Assembly (NCBI RefSeq): GCF_029910215.1
Contig: NZ_CP110395.1
Location: 1,240,001 to 1,304,000 of the forward strand
DNA: 64,000 bases
Source of the DNA: Paraburkholderia sp. D15
GTDB lineage: Bacteria; Pseudomonadota; Gammaproteobacteria; Burkholderiales; Burkholderiaceae
Reading direction: 5' to 3'
The position numbers were made by a program, and so were the translations under genes. This document shows, one piece after another, positions 34,678 to 42,510 of this stretch (the stretch's first letter is position 1; each line of letters opens with the position of its first letter). The notes under the pieces were generated by a model. That model was given only the letters and a program-made list of their open reading frames with translations, did not search any database and was not told the origin of the DNA.

Positions 34678-36762
34678 ATGACTGAACATAATGCAACCAG
34701 GTCCATGTTCGATCCGGCGCTGCTGCGCCCGGCGATCGTGGACTCCTTCAAGAAGCTCACGCCGCGCACGCAATTCCGCAACCCGGTGATGTTCTGCGTG
34801 TACGTCGGCAGCATTCTGACCACCATTCTGTGGATCGCCGCGCTCGGCGGCCAGGCCGAGGCGCCCGCAGGCTTCATTCTCGCGGTCGCGTTGTGGCTGT
34901 GGTTCACGGTGCTGTTCGCGAACTTCGCGGAAGCGCTCGCCGAAGGCCGTTCCAAGGCTCAGGCGGCGTCGCTGCGCAGCGCGAAGAAAGACGTGATGGC
35001 CAAGAAGCTCAACGAGCCGCATCCGAAATCGCCGATCCGCATCATGACCGCCTCGGACCTGCGCAAGGGCGACGTCGTGCTGGTCGAAACTGGTGACGTG
35101 ATCCCGGCCGACGGCGAAGTGATCGATGGCGTCGCCTCCGTCGACGAATCGGCGATCACCGGCGAATCCGCGCCGGTGATCCGCGAGTCGGGCGGCGACT
35201 TTTCGTCGGTGACGGGCGGCACGCGTGTGCTGTCCGACTGGATCGTCGTGCGCGTCACGGCCAATCCGGGCGAGGCGTTCCTTGACCGCATGATCGCGAT
35301 GGTCGAAGGCGCGAAGCGTCAGAAGACGCCGAACGAAATCGCGCTGACGATCCTGCTGGTCGCGCTGACGATCGTCATGCTGCTCGCCACCGCGACGCTG
35401 CTGCCGTTCTCGATGTTCTCCGTCGAAGCGGCCAAGGCCGGACACGTGGTGACGATCACCGCGCTGGTCGCGTTGCTGGTGTGTCTGATTCCGACCACCA
35501 TCGGCGGCCTGCTGTCGGCGATCGGCGTGGCCGGCATGAGCCGCATGATGCAGGCCAACGTGATCGCCACCTCCGGCCGCGCGGTGGAAGCCGCCGGCGA
35601 CGTCGACGTGCTGCTGCTCGACAAGACCGGCACGATCACGCTCGGCAACCGTCAGGCGTCGCAGTTCGTGCCCGCGCCGGGTTTGACCGAGGAAGCGCTC
35701 GCCGACGCCGCGCAACTGTCGTCGCTCGCCGATGAAACGCCGGAAGGCCGCAGCATCGTCGTGCTGGCCAAGCAGCGCTTCAACATCCGCCAGCGCGACA
35801 TGGCGTCGCTGCAGGCGACCTTCCTCGCGTTCACCGCGCAAACGCGGATGAGCGGCGTGGACTTGCACGGCCGCGAAATCCGCAAGGGCGCGGCCGACGC
35901 GGTCAAGCATTACGTCGAAGCCAACGGCGGCCGCTTCCCGAACGAAGTCAGCAACGCGGTGGCCGAAGTCGCGCGGCGCGGCAGCACGCCGCTGGTGGTC
36001 GCCGAGAAGGGCGAGCAGGGCGCGCGCGTGCTCGGCGTGATCGAGCTGAAGGACGTGGTGAAGGGCGGCATCAAGGAACGCTTCGCCGAACTGCGCAAGA
36101 TGGGCATCAAGACGGTGATGGTGACGGGCGACAACCGCCTGACCGCCGCCGCGATCGCCGCCGAGGCGGGCGTCGACGATTTTCTCGCCGAAGCCACGCC
36201 GGAAGCGAAACTCGCGACGATCCGCGCGCACCAGGCCGAAGGCCGCCTTGTCGCGATGACCGGCGACGGCACCAACGACGCCCCGGCGCTCGCGCAGGCC
36301 GACGTCGCGGTGGCGATGAACACGGGCACGCAGGCGGCCAAGGAAGCGGGCAACATGGTCGACCTCGATTCGAATCCGACCAAGCTGATCGAGATCGTCG
36401 AAATCGGCAAGCAGATGCTGATGACGCGCGGCTCGCTCACCACCTTCTCGATCGCCAACGACGTCGCCAAATACTTCGCGATCATTCCGGCCGCGTTCGC
36501 CACGACCTACCCGGCGCTGAACGCGCTGAACGTGATGCATCTGGCCACGCCGGCCTCGGCCATCATGTCGGCGGTGATTTTCAACGCGCTGATCATCGTG
36601 CTGCTGATTCCGCTGGCGCTCAAGGGCGTGCGCTATCGCGCGCTCGGCGCGGCGGTGCTGCTGCGTCGCAATCTGCTGGTCTACGGGCTGGGCGGGATCA
36701 TCGTGCCGTTTATCGGCATCAAGCTGATCGATATGGTGCTGGCCGCGTTCGGCTGGGTTTGA
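34678..36762 (+). CDS. kdpB: Potassium-transporting P-type ATPase subunit B
   Basis: A 694-residue P-type ATPase that powers K+ uptake. The phosphorylation motif is [11 protein letters not shown], with the actuator TGES in [15 protein letters not shown], the hinge [20 protein letters not shown], and the KdpB-specific C-terminal membrane helices ([18 protein letters not shown]). Length is near E. coli KdpB (682). The ribosome site is GAGG at 34670-34673. Third of the kdpFABC structural genes. Confidence 0.98.
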   Translation: MTEHNATRSMFDPALLRPAIVDSFKKLTPRTQFRNPVMFCVYVGSILTTILWIAALGGQAEAPAGFILAVALWLWFTVLFANFAEALAEGRSKAQAASLRSAKKDVMAKKLNEPHPKSPIRIMTASDLRKGDVVLVETGDVIPADGEVIDGVASVDESAITGESAPVIRESGGDFSSVTGGTRVLSDWIVVRVTANPGEAFLDRMIAMVEGAKRQKTPNEIALTILLVALTIVMLLATATLLPFSMFSVEAAKAGHVVTITALVALLVCLIPTTIGGLLSAIGVAGMSRMMQANVIATSGRAVEAAGDVDVLLLDKTGTITLGNRQASQFVPAPGLTEEALADAAQLSSLADETPEGRSIVVLAKQRFNIRQRDMASLQATFLAFTAQTRMSGVDLHGREIRKGAADAVKHYVEANGGRFPNEVSNAVAEVARRGSTPLVVAEKGEQGARVLGVIELKDVVKGGIKERFAELRKMGIKTVMVTGDNRLTAAAIAAEAGVDDFLAEATPEAKLATIRAHQAEGRLVAMTGDGTNDAPALAQADVAVAMNTGTQAAKEAGNMVDLDSNPTKLIEIVEIGKQMLMTRGSLTTFSIANDVAKYFAIIPAAFATTYPALNALNVMHLATPASAIMSAVIFNALIIVLLIPLALKGVRYRALGAAVLLRRNLLVYGLGGIIVPFIGIKLIDMVLAAFGWV

Positions 36763-36807
36763 ATACCGCCGGGCGTTCGCGGCAAGACCTGACAAGGAAT
36801 ACCCATC

Positions 36808-37386
36808 ATGAAAAATCTGTTCCGTCCATTGCTGGTGATCTTCGCGGTGCTGACCGCGCTCACCGGACTCGCTTACCCCGCGGTGATGACCGCCGTCGGC
36901 CAGGCCGCGTTCCGCGATCAGGCCAACGGCAGTCTCGTCGAACAGAACGGCAAGGTGGTCGGCTCGAAGCTGATCGGCCAGCAGTTCGATGCGCCGCAAT
37001 ACTTCTGGGGCCGTCTGTCGGCCACCAGCCCGATGCCGTACAACGCGACCAATTCGGGCGGCTCGAACCTCGGGCCGACCAATCCGGCGCTGCTCGATGA
37101 AATCAAGGGCCGCCTCGACGCGTTGAAGGCAGCCGGCACGGACATGTCGAAGCCGGTGCCGGTGGATCTGGTGACTTCGTCGGGCAGCGGTCTCGATCCC
37201 GAGATCAGCCCGGCGGCGGCGGCGTATCAGATCGCACGTGTCGCCGCGGCGCGCAAGCTGGGCGTCAACGACGTGCAGGCGCTGGTCGACCGTTACACGA
37301 CTGGACGCCAGTTCGGCGTGCTCGGCGAGCCGCGCGTGAACGTGCTGCAATTGAATCTCGCGCTCGACGAGATGAAGCGCGGGTAA
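36808..37386 (+). CDS. kdpC: Potassium-transporting ATPase subunit C
   Basis: A 192-residue subunit with one N-terminal membrane helix (about 8-26) and a periplasmic domain, acting as assembly and affinity factor of KdpFABC. Family blocks are [56 protein letters not shown] and [24 protein letters not shown] lies upstream of the ATG. kdpD starts 118 bases downstream. Confidence 0.97.
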   Translation: MKNLFRPLLVIFAVLTALTGLAYPAVMTAVGQAAFRDQANGSLVEQNGKVVGSKLIGQQFDAPQYFWGRLSATSPMPYNATNSGGSNLGPTNPALLDEIKGRLDALKAAGTDMSKPVPVDLVTSSGSGLDPEISPAAAAYQIARVAAARKLGVNDVQALVDRYTTGRQFGVLGEPRVNVLQLNLALDEMKRG

Positions 37387-37504
37387 GTGGGCTCGGGCGC
37401 GGGGCGTGCGCCCACGCGCGCGCCCCGCGCCGCGATTTGCGGGCCGGCGGCCGGCGTGCCACCATGCACGCACCGCCGCTCGCCATACGAAGAAAACATT
37501 GCGC

Positions 37505-40468
37505 ATGAACCGCCCCGATCCCGATGAACTGCTCGACAAACTGCAACGCGACGAAGAGAAGCGTCAGCGTGGCCGGCTGAAGATTTTCTTCGGCGCGTCG
37601 GCTGGTGTGGGCAAGACTTACGCGATGCTGCAGGCCGCGCGGCGCCGCTTCGACGAAGGCGCGGATGTGCTGGTCGGTATCGCCGAAACGCATGGGCGCC
37701 GCGAGACGGCGGCGCTGCTCGACGGGCTCGACGTGCTGCCGCTCGCGCATATCGAGTATCGCGGCCGCAAGCTCGGCGAGTTCGATCTCGACGCCGCGCT
37801 CGCGCGCAAGCCGCAACTGATCCTGGTCGACGAGCTCGCGCATTCCAACGTTCCGGGCGCGCGGCATCTGAAGCGCTGGCAGGACGTGTACGAACTGCTC
37901 GACGCGGGCATCGACGTCTACACGACCGTCAACGTGCAGCACCTCGAAAGCCTGAACGACGTGGTCGGCCAGATCACCGGCATCCGCGTGTGGGAGACGG
38001 TGCCGGACCGCGTCTTCGATCGCGCCGACGAAGTCACGCTGGTGGATCTTCCCGCCGAGGAACTGCTCGACCGGATGCGCGACGGCAAGGTGTACATGCC
38101 GCAGCAGGCCGAGCGCGCGGTGCGCAATTTCTTTCGCAAGGGCAACCTGATCGCGCTGCGCGAGCTGGCGCTGCGCCGCACCGCCGACCGCGTCGACGCG
38201 CAGATGCGCGAGTACCGCGCCGACCGTTCGATCCAGCGGATCTGGCAGGCGCGCGAGCGCCTGCTGGTGTGCGTCGGTCCGGGTCCGGAAGCACCGTTGC
38301 TGGTGCGCGCGGCGGCGCGTCTCGCCGCGAGTCTGAAGGCCGACTGGCTCGCCGTGTATGTCGAAACGCCGTCGCTGCAACGCCTGCCCGATGCACGCCG
38401 CGAACGCACGCTCAATGCGTTGAAGCTGGCCGCCGAACTCGGCGCGGAAACCGCGACGCTCGCGGGCGCCGATGCGGTTGCCGCGCTGGTCGGCTACGCG
38501 CAGGCGCGCAACGTGTCGAAGCTGGTGGCGGGGGCGTCGACGCGCAGCGGCTGGCAACGGCGTCTACGGCCGCCGTTCGGCGAACGGCTCGCCGAACGCG
38601 GCGGCGAACTCGATCTCACCTTGATCCGCGCGTCGGCCGAACAGGGCAGCGAGCATCGTCATCTGCTGACCACCACCGCGAACGCGTGGCGCGAAGCGTT
38701 GACGGCGGCGCGCGAGCGTCGTTCGCCGCCGCGCGCGTACGCCATCGCGCTGGCGATCTGCACAGGCATCACGCTACTGTCGAGCCAGTTGATCGACCAC
38801 ATCGATCTGACCAACCTCGTGATGCTGTACCTGCTCGGCGTGATCTTCGCCGCCGTGAAACTGGGACGCGGCCCCGGCGTGATGCTGTCGTTCCTCAGCG
38901 TCGCCGCGTTCGATTTCTTCTTCGTGCCGCCGCGCCTGTCGCTGTCGGTGTCGGACACGCAGTATCTGCTGACCTTCCTCGGCATGCTGCTGACTTCGCT
39001 CGTGATCAGCCACCTGACGTCGAGCCTGCGCCGCGAGGTGCTGGTCGCGCGGCGCCGCGAGCAACGCACCGGCGCGATGTACGCGATGGCGCGCGAACTC
39101 GCGGCGGCGCTCACCACCGAACAGATCGTCGAGATCGGCAGCCGGCATGTCAGCGAAGTATTCGGCGCGCGCGTCGCGATCCTGTTGCCGGACAGCGCCG
39201 ATCAGGTGAAGCAGAAGATCGAGGACCCGGACGCGTCGGTCACGCTCGACGGCGAACTGCTGGACAGCGACGTCGGCCAATGGGTCTACGACCAGCAGAA
39301 GCCCGCCGGTCACGGCACCGACACGCTGCCGGCGGCCGCGGCGCTGTATCTGCCGCTGAAAGCGCCGATGCGCACGCGCGGCGTGCTCGCGGTCGCGCTG
39401 CGCGATCACGGCGAGCTCGACGTGCCCGAACAGCAGCGCATGCTCGACGCGTTCGCCGCGCAGATCGCGCTGGCGCTGGAACGCGTGCACTACGTGGACA
39501 TCGCGCGCGATGCGCTCGTCAACATGGAGTCCGAGCGGCTGCGCAATTCGCTGCTGTCCGCGATTTCGCACGATCTGCGCACGCCGCTGACGACCATCGT
39601 CGGGTTCTCGTCGATGCTGGCGCAGTCGCGTGAGCTCGCGCAGTCGCGTGATGCGCACGACGCGTCGCCGGGCGCCGCGAACCCGGTTGTGAGTCCGGCT
39701 GCGAGCCCAGCTGTGAACCCGGCGGCGAAAAATCCCGCGCAGCCTGGCGACGATCTCGTCGATGCGATCCACGAGGAAGCGCTGCGCATGACCGGCATCG
39801 TCACAAACCTGCTCGACATGGCGCGGCTGCAGGCGGGCAGTCTGCAACTGAACCGGCAGTGGACGCTGCTCGAGGAAACGGTCGGCGCCGCGTTGCGCGC
39901 CTGCAAGCGCGTGCTGGCGAAACATCCGGTGCAGGTTCGGCTACCCGCCGATCTGCCGCTGCTGCATCTCGACGCGGTGCTGATGGAGCGGCTCTTTTCG
40001 AACCTGTTCGAAAACGCGGCGAAATACACCGCGCCCGACACGCCGCTGACCATCGGCGCGCAGCGTCTCGACGCGGACGGTCATGCGTTCGTGCGCGTGA
40101 CCGTCGACGATAACGGCCCCGGCTTGCCCGCCGGCATGGAAGCGCGCGTGTTCGAGAAATTCACGCGCGGCGAGAAGGAGTCGGCCAAGCCGGGCATCGG
40201 ACTCGGCCTTGCGATCTGCCGTGCGATCGTCGAGGCGCACGGCGGTACAATCGGCGCGCTCAACCGGGTCGCCGCGGACGGCCGGCTCGAAGGCGCGCGC
40301 TTCTGGTTCACGCTGCCCGTGCAAACGCCGCCGGATGCGCCCGACGTGCTGGAAGACGAAGGCGCGGACGACGACGAAGCCGCGGCCGGCCACGATGCTT
40401 CGACGCCGTTGCCCGCTTCATCCCCTTTGCCTCTTAACTCCCCGCAGCCCAAGCCTAGCCATGAGTGA
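37505..40468 (+). CDS. kdpD: Potassium-responsive sensor histidine kinase KdpD
   Basis: A 987-residue inner-membrane kinase that senses K+ limitation and turgor and phosphorylates KdpE. The N-terminal KdpD domain has Walker A GASAGVGKT (30-38) and Walker B LILVDELAHSN; a Usp-like domain follows, then four membrane helices (about residues 410-515), GAF-like and kinase domains. The phosphoacceptor block is SAISHDLRTPLTTIVGFSSM, and the ATPase has DNGPGLPAG and GIGLGLAICRAIVEAHGG. Between the two HisKA helices lies a long Ala/Pro/Ser-rich insertion (about residues 707-750) and the C-terminus has another low-complexity tail. The ATG at 37505 starts the family N-terminus. kdpE overlaps the end by 8 bases. 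Confidence 0.96.
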   Translation: MNRPDPDELLDKLQRDEEKRQRGRLKIFFGASAGVGKTYAMLQAARRRFDEGADVLVGIAETHGRRETAALLDGLDVLPLAHIEYRGRKLGEFDLDAALARKPQLILVDELAHSNVPGARHLKRWQDVYELLDAGIDVYTTVNVQHLESLNDVVGQITGIRVWETVPDRVFDRADEVTLVDLPAEELLDRMRDGKVYMPQQAERAVRNFFRKGNLIALRELALRRTADRVDAQMREYRADRSIQRIWQARERLLVCVGPGPEAPLLVRAAARLAASLKADWLAVYVETPSLQRLPDARRERTLNALKLAAELGAETATLAGADAVAALVGYAQARNVSKLVAGASTRSGWQRRLRPPFGERLAERGGELDLTLIRASAEQGSEHRHLLTTTANAWREALTAARERRSPPRAYAIALAICTGITLLSSQLIDHIDLTNLVMLYLLGVIFAAVKLGRGPGVMLSFLSVAAFDFFFVPPRLSLSVSDTQYLLTFLGMLLTSLVISHLTSSLRREVLVARRREQRTGAMYAMARELAAALTTEQIVEIGSRHVSEVFGARVAILLPDSADQVKQKIEDPDASVTLDGELLDSDVGQWVYDQQKPAGHGTDTLPAAAALYLPLKAPMRTRGVLAVALRDHGELDVPEQQRMLDAFAAQIALALERVHYVDIARDALVNMESERLRNSLLSAISHDLRTPLTTIVGFSSMLAQSRELAQSRDAHDASPGAANPVVSPAASPAVNPAAKNPAQPGDDLVDAIHEEALRMTGIVTNLLDMARLQAGSLQLNRQWTLLEETVGAALRACKRVLAKHPVQVRLPADLPLLHLDAVLMERLFSNLFENAAKYTAPDTPLTIGAQRLDADGHAFVRVTVDDNGPGLPAGMEARVFEKFTRGEKESAKPGIGLGLAICRAIVEAHGGTIGALNRVAADGRLEGARFWFTLPVQTPPDAPDVLEDEGADDDEAAAGHDASTPLPASSPLPLNSPQPKPSHE

Positions 40469-41159
40469 CCCCAGCATCACCGTCGTGCTGATCGAAGACG
40501 AAAAACAGATCCGCCGTTTCGTGCGCACCGCGCTGGAAGGCGAGGGGATCGTCGTGCACGACGCCGAGACCGGCAAGCAGGGGCTCGTGGAAGCGGCCAC
40601 GCGCAAGCCCGACCTCGTGATCGTCGATCTGGGCCTGCCCGACACCGACGGCCTCGACGTGATCCGCGAATTGCGCGGCTGGAGCGAACTGCCGGTGATC
40701 GTGCTGTCGGCGCGCACCCAGGAAAGCGAGAAAGTCGCCGCGCTCGACGCCGGCGCGGACGACTACCTGACCAAACCGTTCGGCGTGTCCGAACTGCTCG
40801 CGCGGATTCGCGCGCATATGCGGCGGCGCAATCAGGGCGGCGCGAACGAATCGCCGCAGGTGCGTTTCGGCGCGGTGACCGTCGATCTGGCCTTGCGCCA
40901 GGTCACGCGCGAAGGCGCGGCGATTCATCTGACGCCGATCGAATACCGGTTGCTGGCGACGCTGGTGCGGCACGCCGGGCGCGTGTTGACGCACCGGCAA
41001 CTGCTGCGCGACGTGTGGGGGCCGTCGCATGTGGAGAGTCATCACTATCTGCGTATCTACATGGCGCATCTGCGCGGCAAGCTGGAGCGCGACCCGGCGC
41101 AGCCGGAGCATATCGTGACGGAGACCGGCGTCGGCTACCGGTTGGTGGGCGCGGTTTGA
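40461..41159 (+). CDS. kdpE: KdpE response regulator (OmpR family)
   Basis: A 232-residue DNA-binding regulator activated by KdpD. The receiver has the acidic pair IEDEKQ, the phosphoacceptor Asp56 in LVIVDLGLPDTDG, and KPFGVSELLARIRAHMRR at its end. The winged-helix output has LTPIEYRLLATLVRHAGRVL and YLRIYMAHLRGKLE. It overlaps the end of kdpD by 8 bases, so translation is coupled. Its likely target is the element at 32506-32529. Confidence 0.97.
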   Translation: MSDPSITVVLIEDEKQIRRFVRTALEGEGIVVHDAETGKQGLVEAATRKPDLVIVDLGLPDTDGLDVIRELRGWSELPVIVLSARTQESEKVAALDAGADDYLTKPFGVSELLARIRAHMRRRNQGGANESPQVRFGAVTVDLALRQVTREGAAIHLTPIEYRLLATLVRHAGRVLTHRQLLRDVWGPSHVESHHYLRIYMAHLRGKLERDPAQPEHIVTETGVGYRLVGAV

Positions 41160-41198
41160 AGGCTTGCGGTGCCGGCGCGGGCGGCAAATCGCCAATTT

Positions 41199-41207
41199 TG
41201 ATATAAT
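41199..41207 (+). promoter_or_regulatory. Extended -10 promoter of the riboswitch-gdx transcript
   Basis: TGATATAAT is a perfect extended -10 element. It would place the transcript start at about 41213-41215, directly before the first riboswitch hairpin (41216), which fits a short riboswitch leader. No good -35 is visible, as is common for extended -10 promoters. Confidence 0.7.
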
Positions 41208-41215
41208 TTACAGTT

Positions 41216-41259
41216 CGTAAGGACGACCTTACGCATCCGCTACGAACGGGGACGGCCCC
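41216..41259 (+). promoter_or_regulatory. Guanidine-II riboswitch (mini-ykkC)
   Basis: Two small hairpins, each with an ACGR loop, as known for the guanidine-II class: P1 is CGTAAGG / ACGA / CCTTACG (41216-41233) and P2 is GGGG / ACGG / CCCC (41248-41259), joined by a 14-base linker. The gene's GGAG ribosome site (41270-41273) begins 11 bases after P2. In this class, guanidinium binding stabilises loop-loop contact and frees the ribosome site. The gene behind it is a guanidinium exporter, the expected partner. Confidence 0.88.
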
Positions 41260-41280
41260 ATCTGACCATGGAGTTGTCTC

Positions 41281-41601
41281 ATGTCCTGGTTTCTCCTGCT
41301 GATTGCCGGCTTGCTCGAAGTTGCCTGGGCCGCCGGTCTCAAGACCTCCGAAGGTTTCACCCGCCTGTGGCCGTCCGTGTTCACGATCGTGACCGCGCTC
41401 GGCAGCTTCGCGCTGCTCGCCATGGCCATGCGCCAACTGCCGCTCGGCACTGCGTATGCCGTCTGGACGGGCATCGGCGCGGTCGGCGCGTTCATCTTCG
41501 GCATCGTGATGATGGGCGAGGCGTTGACCGTCGCGCGCGTGGCCAGCGCCGCGTTGATCGTGATCGGACTGATCGGGCTCAAGCTGTCGTCGGGACACTG
41601 A
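41281..41601 (+). CDS. gdx: Guanidinium exporter, small multidrug resistance family (Gdx/SugE)
   Basis: A 106-residue inner-membrane protein with four helices and the essential Glu13 in [13 protein letters not shown], which carries proton and substrate in the SMR family. The pattern [20 protein letters not shown] and [21 protein letters not shown] is of the SugE/Gdx type (guanidinium/H+ antiporters) rather than the EmrE type. The guanidine-II riboswitch directly upstream independently supports guanidinium as substrate. GGAG at 41270-41273 precedes the ATG. Downstream lies a repeat and the promoter of the next operon. Confidence 0.93.
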   Translation: MSWFLLLIAGLLEVAWAAGLKTSEGFTRLWPSVFTIVTALGSFALLAMAMRQLPLGTAYAVWTGIGAVGAFIFGIVMMGEALTVARVASAALIVIGLIGLKLSSGH

Positions 41602-41898
41602 ATTCGCGGTTCGGGCGAAAAACGCCGGCCATCGTCAGGCAGCCCGGCCCGCCACATCCCGCCACATCCCGCCACATCCCGCGCGAAGCACCCGCCACAA
41701 GGGCCGGCCGAACCCGCCAAATGTTCGCGTCTCTGCGTTCTGCGAATTAACGTGGCTATAATGAGATCGAATCCAACCTGACATTCCGCGGCCTGCCCGG
41801 CGCGGCCTGCTTGGCGCGGGTCTGACGACTTCGGTGCGGTGGCGGCGTCCACGTATCCGTCGAAGCGCCCGGCACGCACCGCGCGCCTGGAGGCGGCC
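41602..41898. other. Intergenic region with repeat and -10 element
   Basis: This 297-base gap holds the 10-base tandem repeat (41648-41682) and a TATAAT at 41757-41762 that probably serves the DUF4126 gene, leaving a leader of about 130 bases. No terminator hairpin with a T run is evident after gdx. Confidence 0.5.
41648..41682 (+). repeat. 10-base tandem repeat (GCCACATCCC)
   Basis: Three perfect copies of GCCACATCCC (41651-41680), flanked by partial copies (CCC before, GC after), and a related CCCGCCACA further on at 41691-41699. It lies between gdx and the DUF4126 gene. Possible slippage-prone minisatellite. Confidence 0.85.
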
Positions 41899-42510
41899 AT
41901 GCTTGAATCTCTTTCGCTTGCTGCGGGCCTTTCCTGGGGCAGCGGCCTGCGCCTCTATCTGACGGTCCTGCTGGCCGGCGTGTTCGCCCGCCTCGGGCTG
42001 GTCCATCTTCCCGATACGCTGTCCGCGCTGTCGTCGCCATGGGTGATCGGCGTGGCCGGCGTGCTGACCGTCACCGAATTTCTCGCCGACAAAATCCCCG
42101 CGTTCGATTCGCTGTGGGACGCGATCCATACCTTCATCCGCATTCCGGCCGGCGCCGTACTGGCCGCCGGCGCGCTCGGTCACGCCGATCCGGCGCTGCT
42201 GACCGTTGCCGCGCTCGCGGGCGGCACGCTGGCCGGCACCGCGCATCTCGCGAAGGCGGGCACGCGGGCGCTCATCAACCTGTCGCCGGAACCGGTGTCG
42301 AACGTGGTCACCTCGACCGCCGAGGACGGCCTCGTGTTCGGCGGCATGCTGCTCGCGCTGTTCGTGCCGCTGCTGTTCCTCGTGCTGATGGTCGGTTTCC
42401 TGATGCTCGCGGCCTGGGCGCTGCCGCGTTTGTGGCGCGGCGTGCAGGGCGGTTTTCGCGGGATGGCGACGCACATGGTGTCGCGCTTCGCAAGGAGCCG
42501 GCACGATTGA
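41899..42510 (+). CDS. DUF4126 multi-pass membrane protein
   Basis: A 203-residue inner-membrane protein of the DUF4126 family with about five hydrophobic helices. Typical segments are SLAAGLSWGSGLRLYLTVLL, PWVIGVAGVLTVTEFLADKI then PAFDSLWDAIHTFIRIPAGA, and EPVSNVVTSTAEDGLV. GGAGG at 41889-41893 decides the ATG at 41899. Function unknown. Its stop overlaps a TTG start of the next ABC permease (TTGA at 42507-42510), so the two are likely cotranslated; this pairing hints at a shared envelope task. Confidence 0.85.
   Translation: MLESLSLAAGLSWGSGLRLYLTVLLAGVFARLGLVHLPDTLSALSSPWVIGVAGVLTVTEFLADKIPAFDSLWDAIHTFIRIPAGAVLAAGALGHADPALLTVAALAGGTLAGTAHLAKAGTRALINLSPEPVSNVVTSTAEDGLVFGGMLLALFVPLLFLVLMVGFLMLAAWALPRLWRGVQGGFRGMATHMVSRFARSRHD

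Noticed and set aside
34675..37539. Very long open frame on the reverse strand opposite kdpB-kdpC
   Set aside because: It is antisense to clearly coding kdpB and kdpC. Its composition (Arg, His, Ala, Gln-rich) is the usual by-product of GC-rich third positions, and it matches no family.
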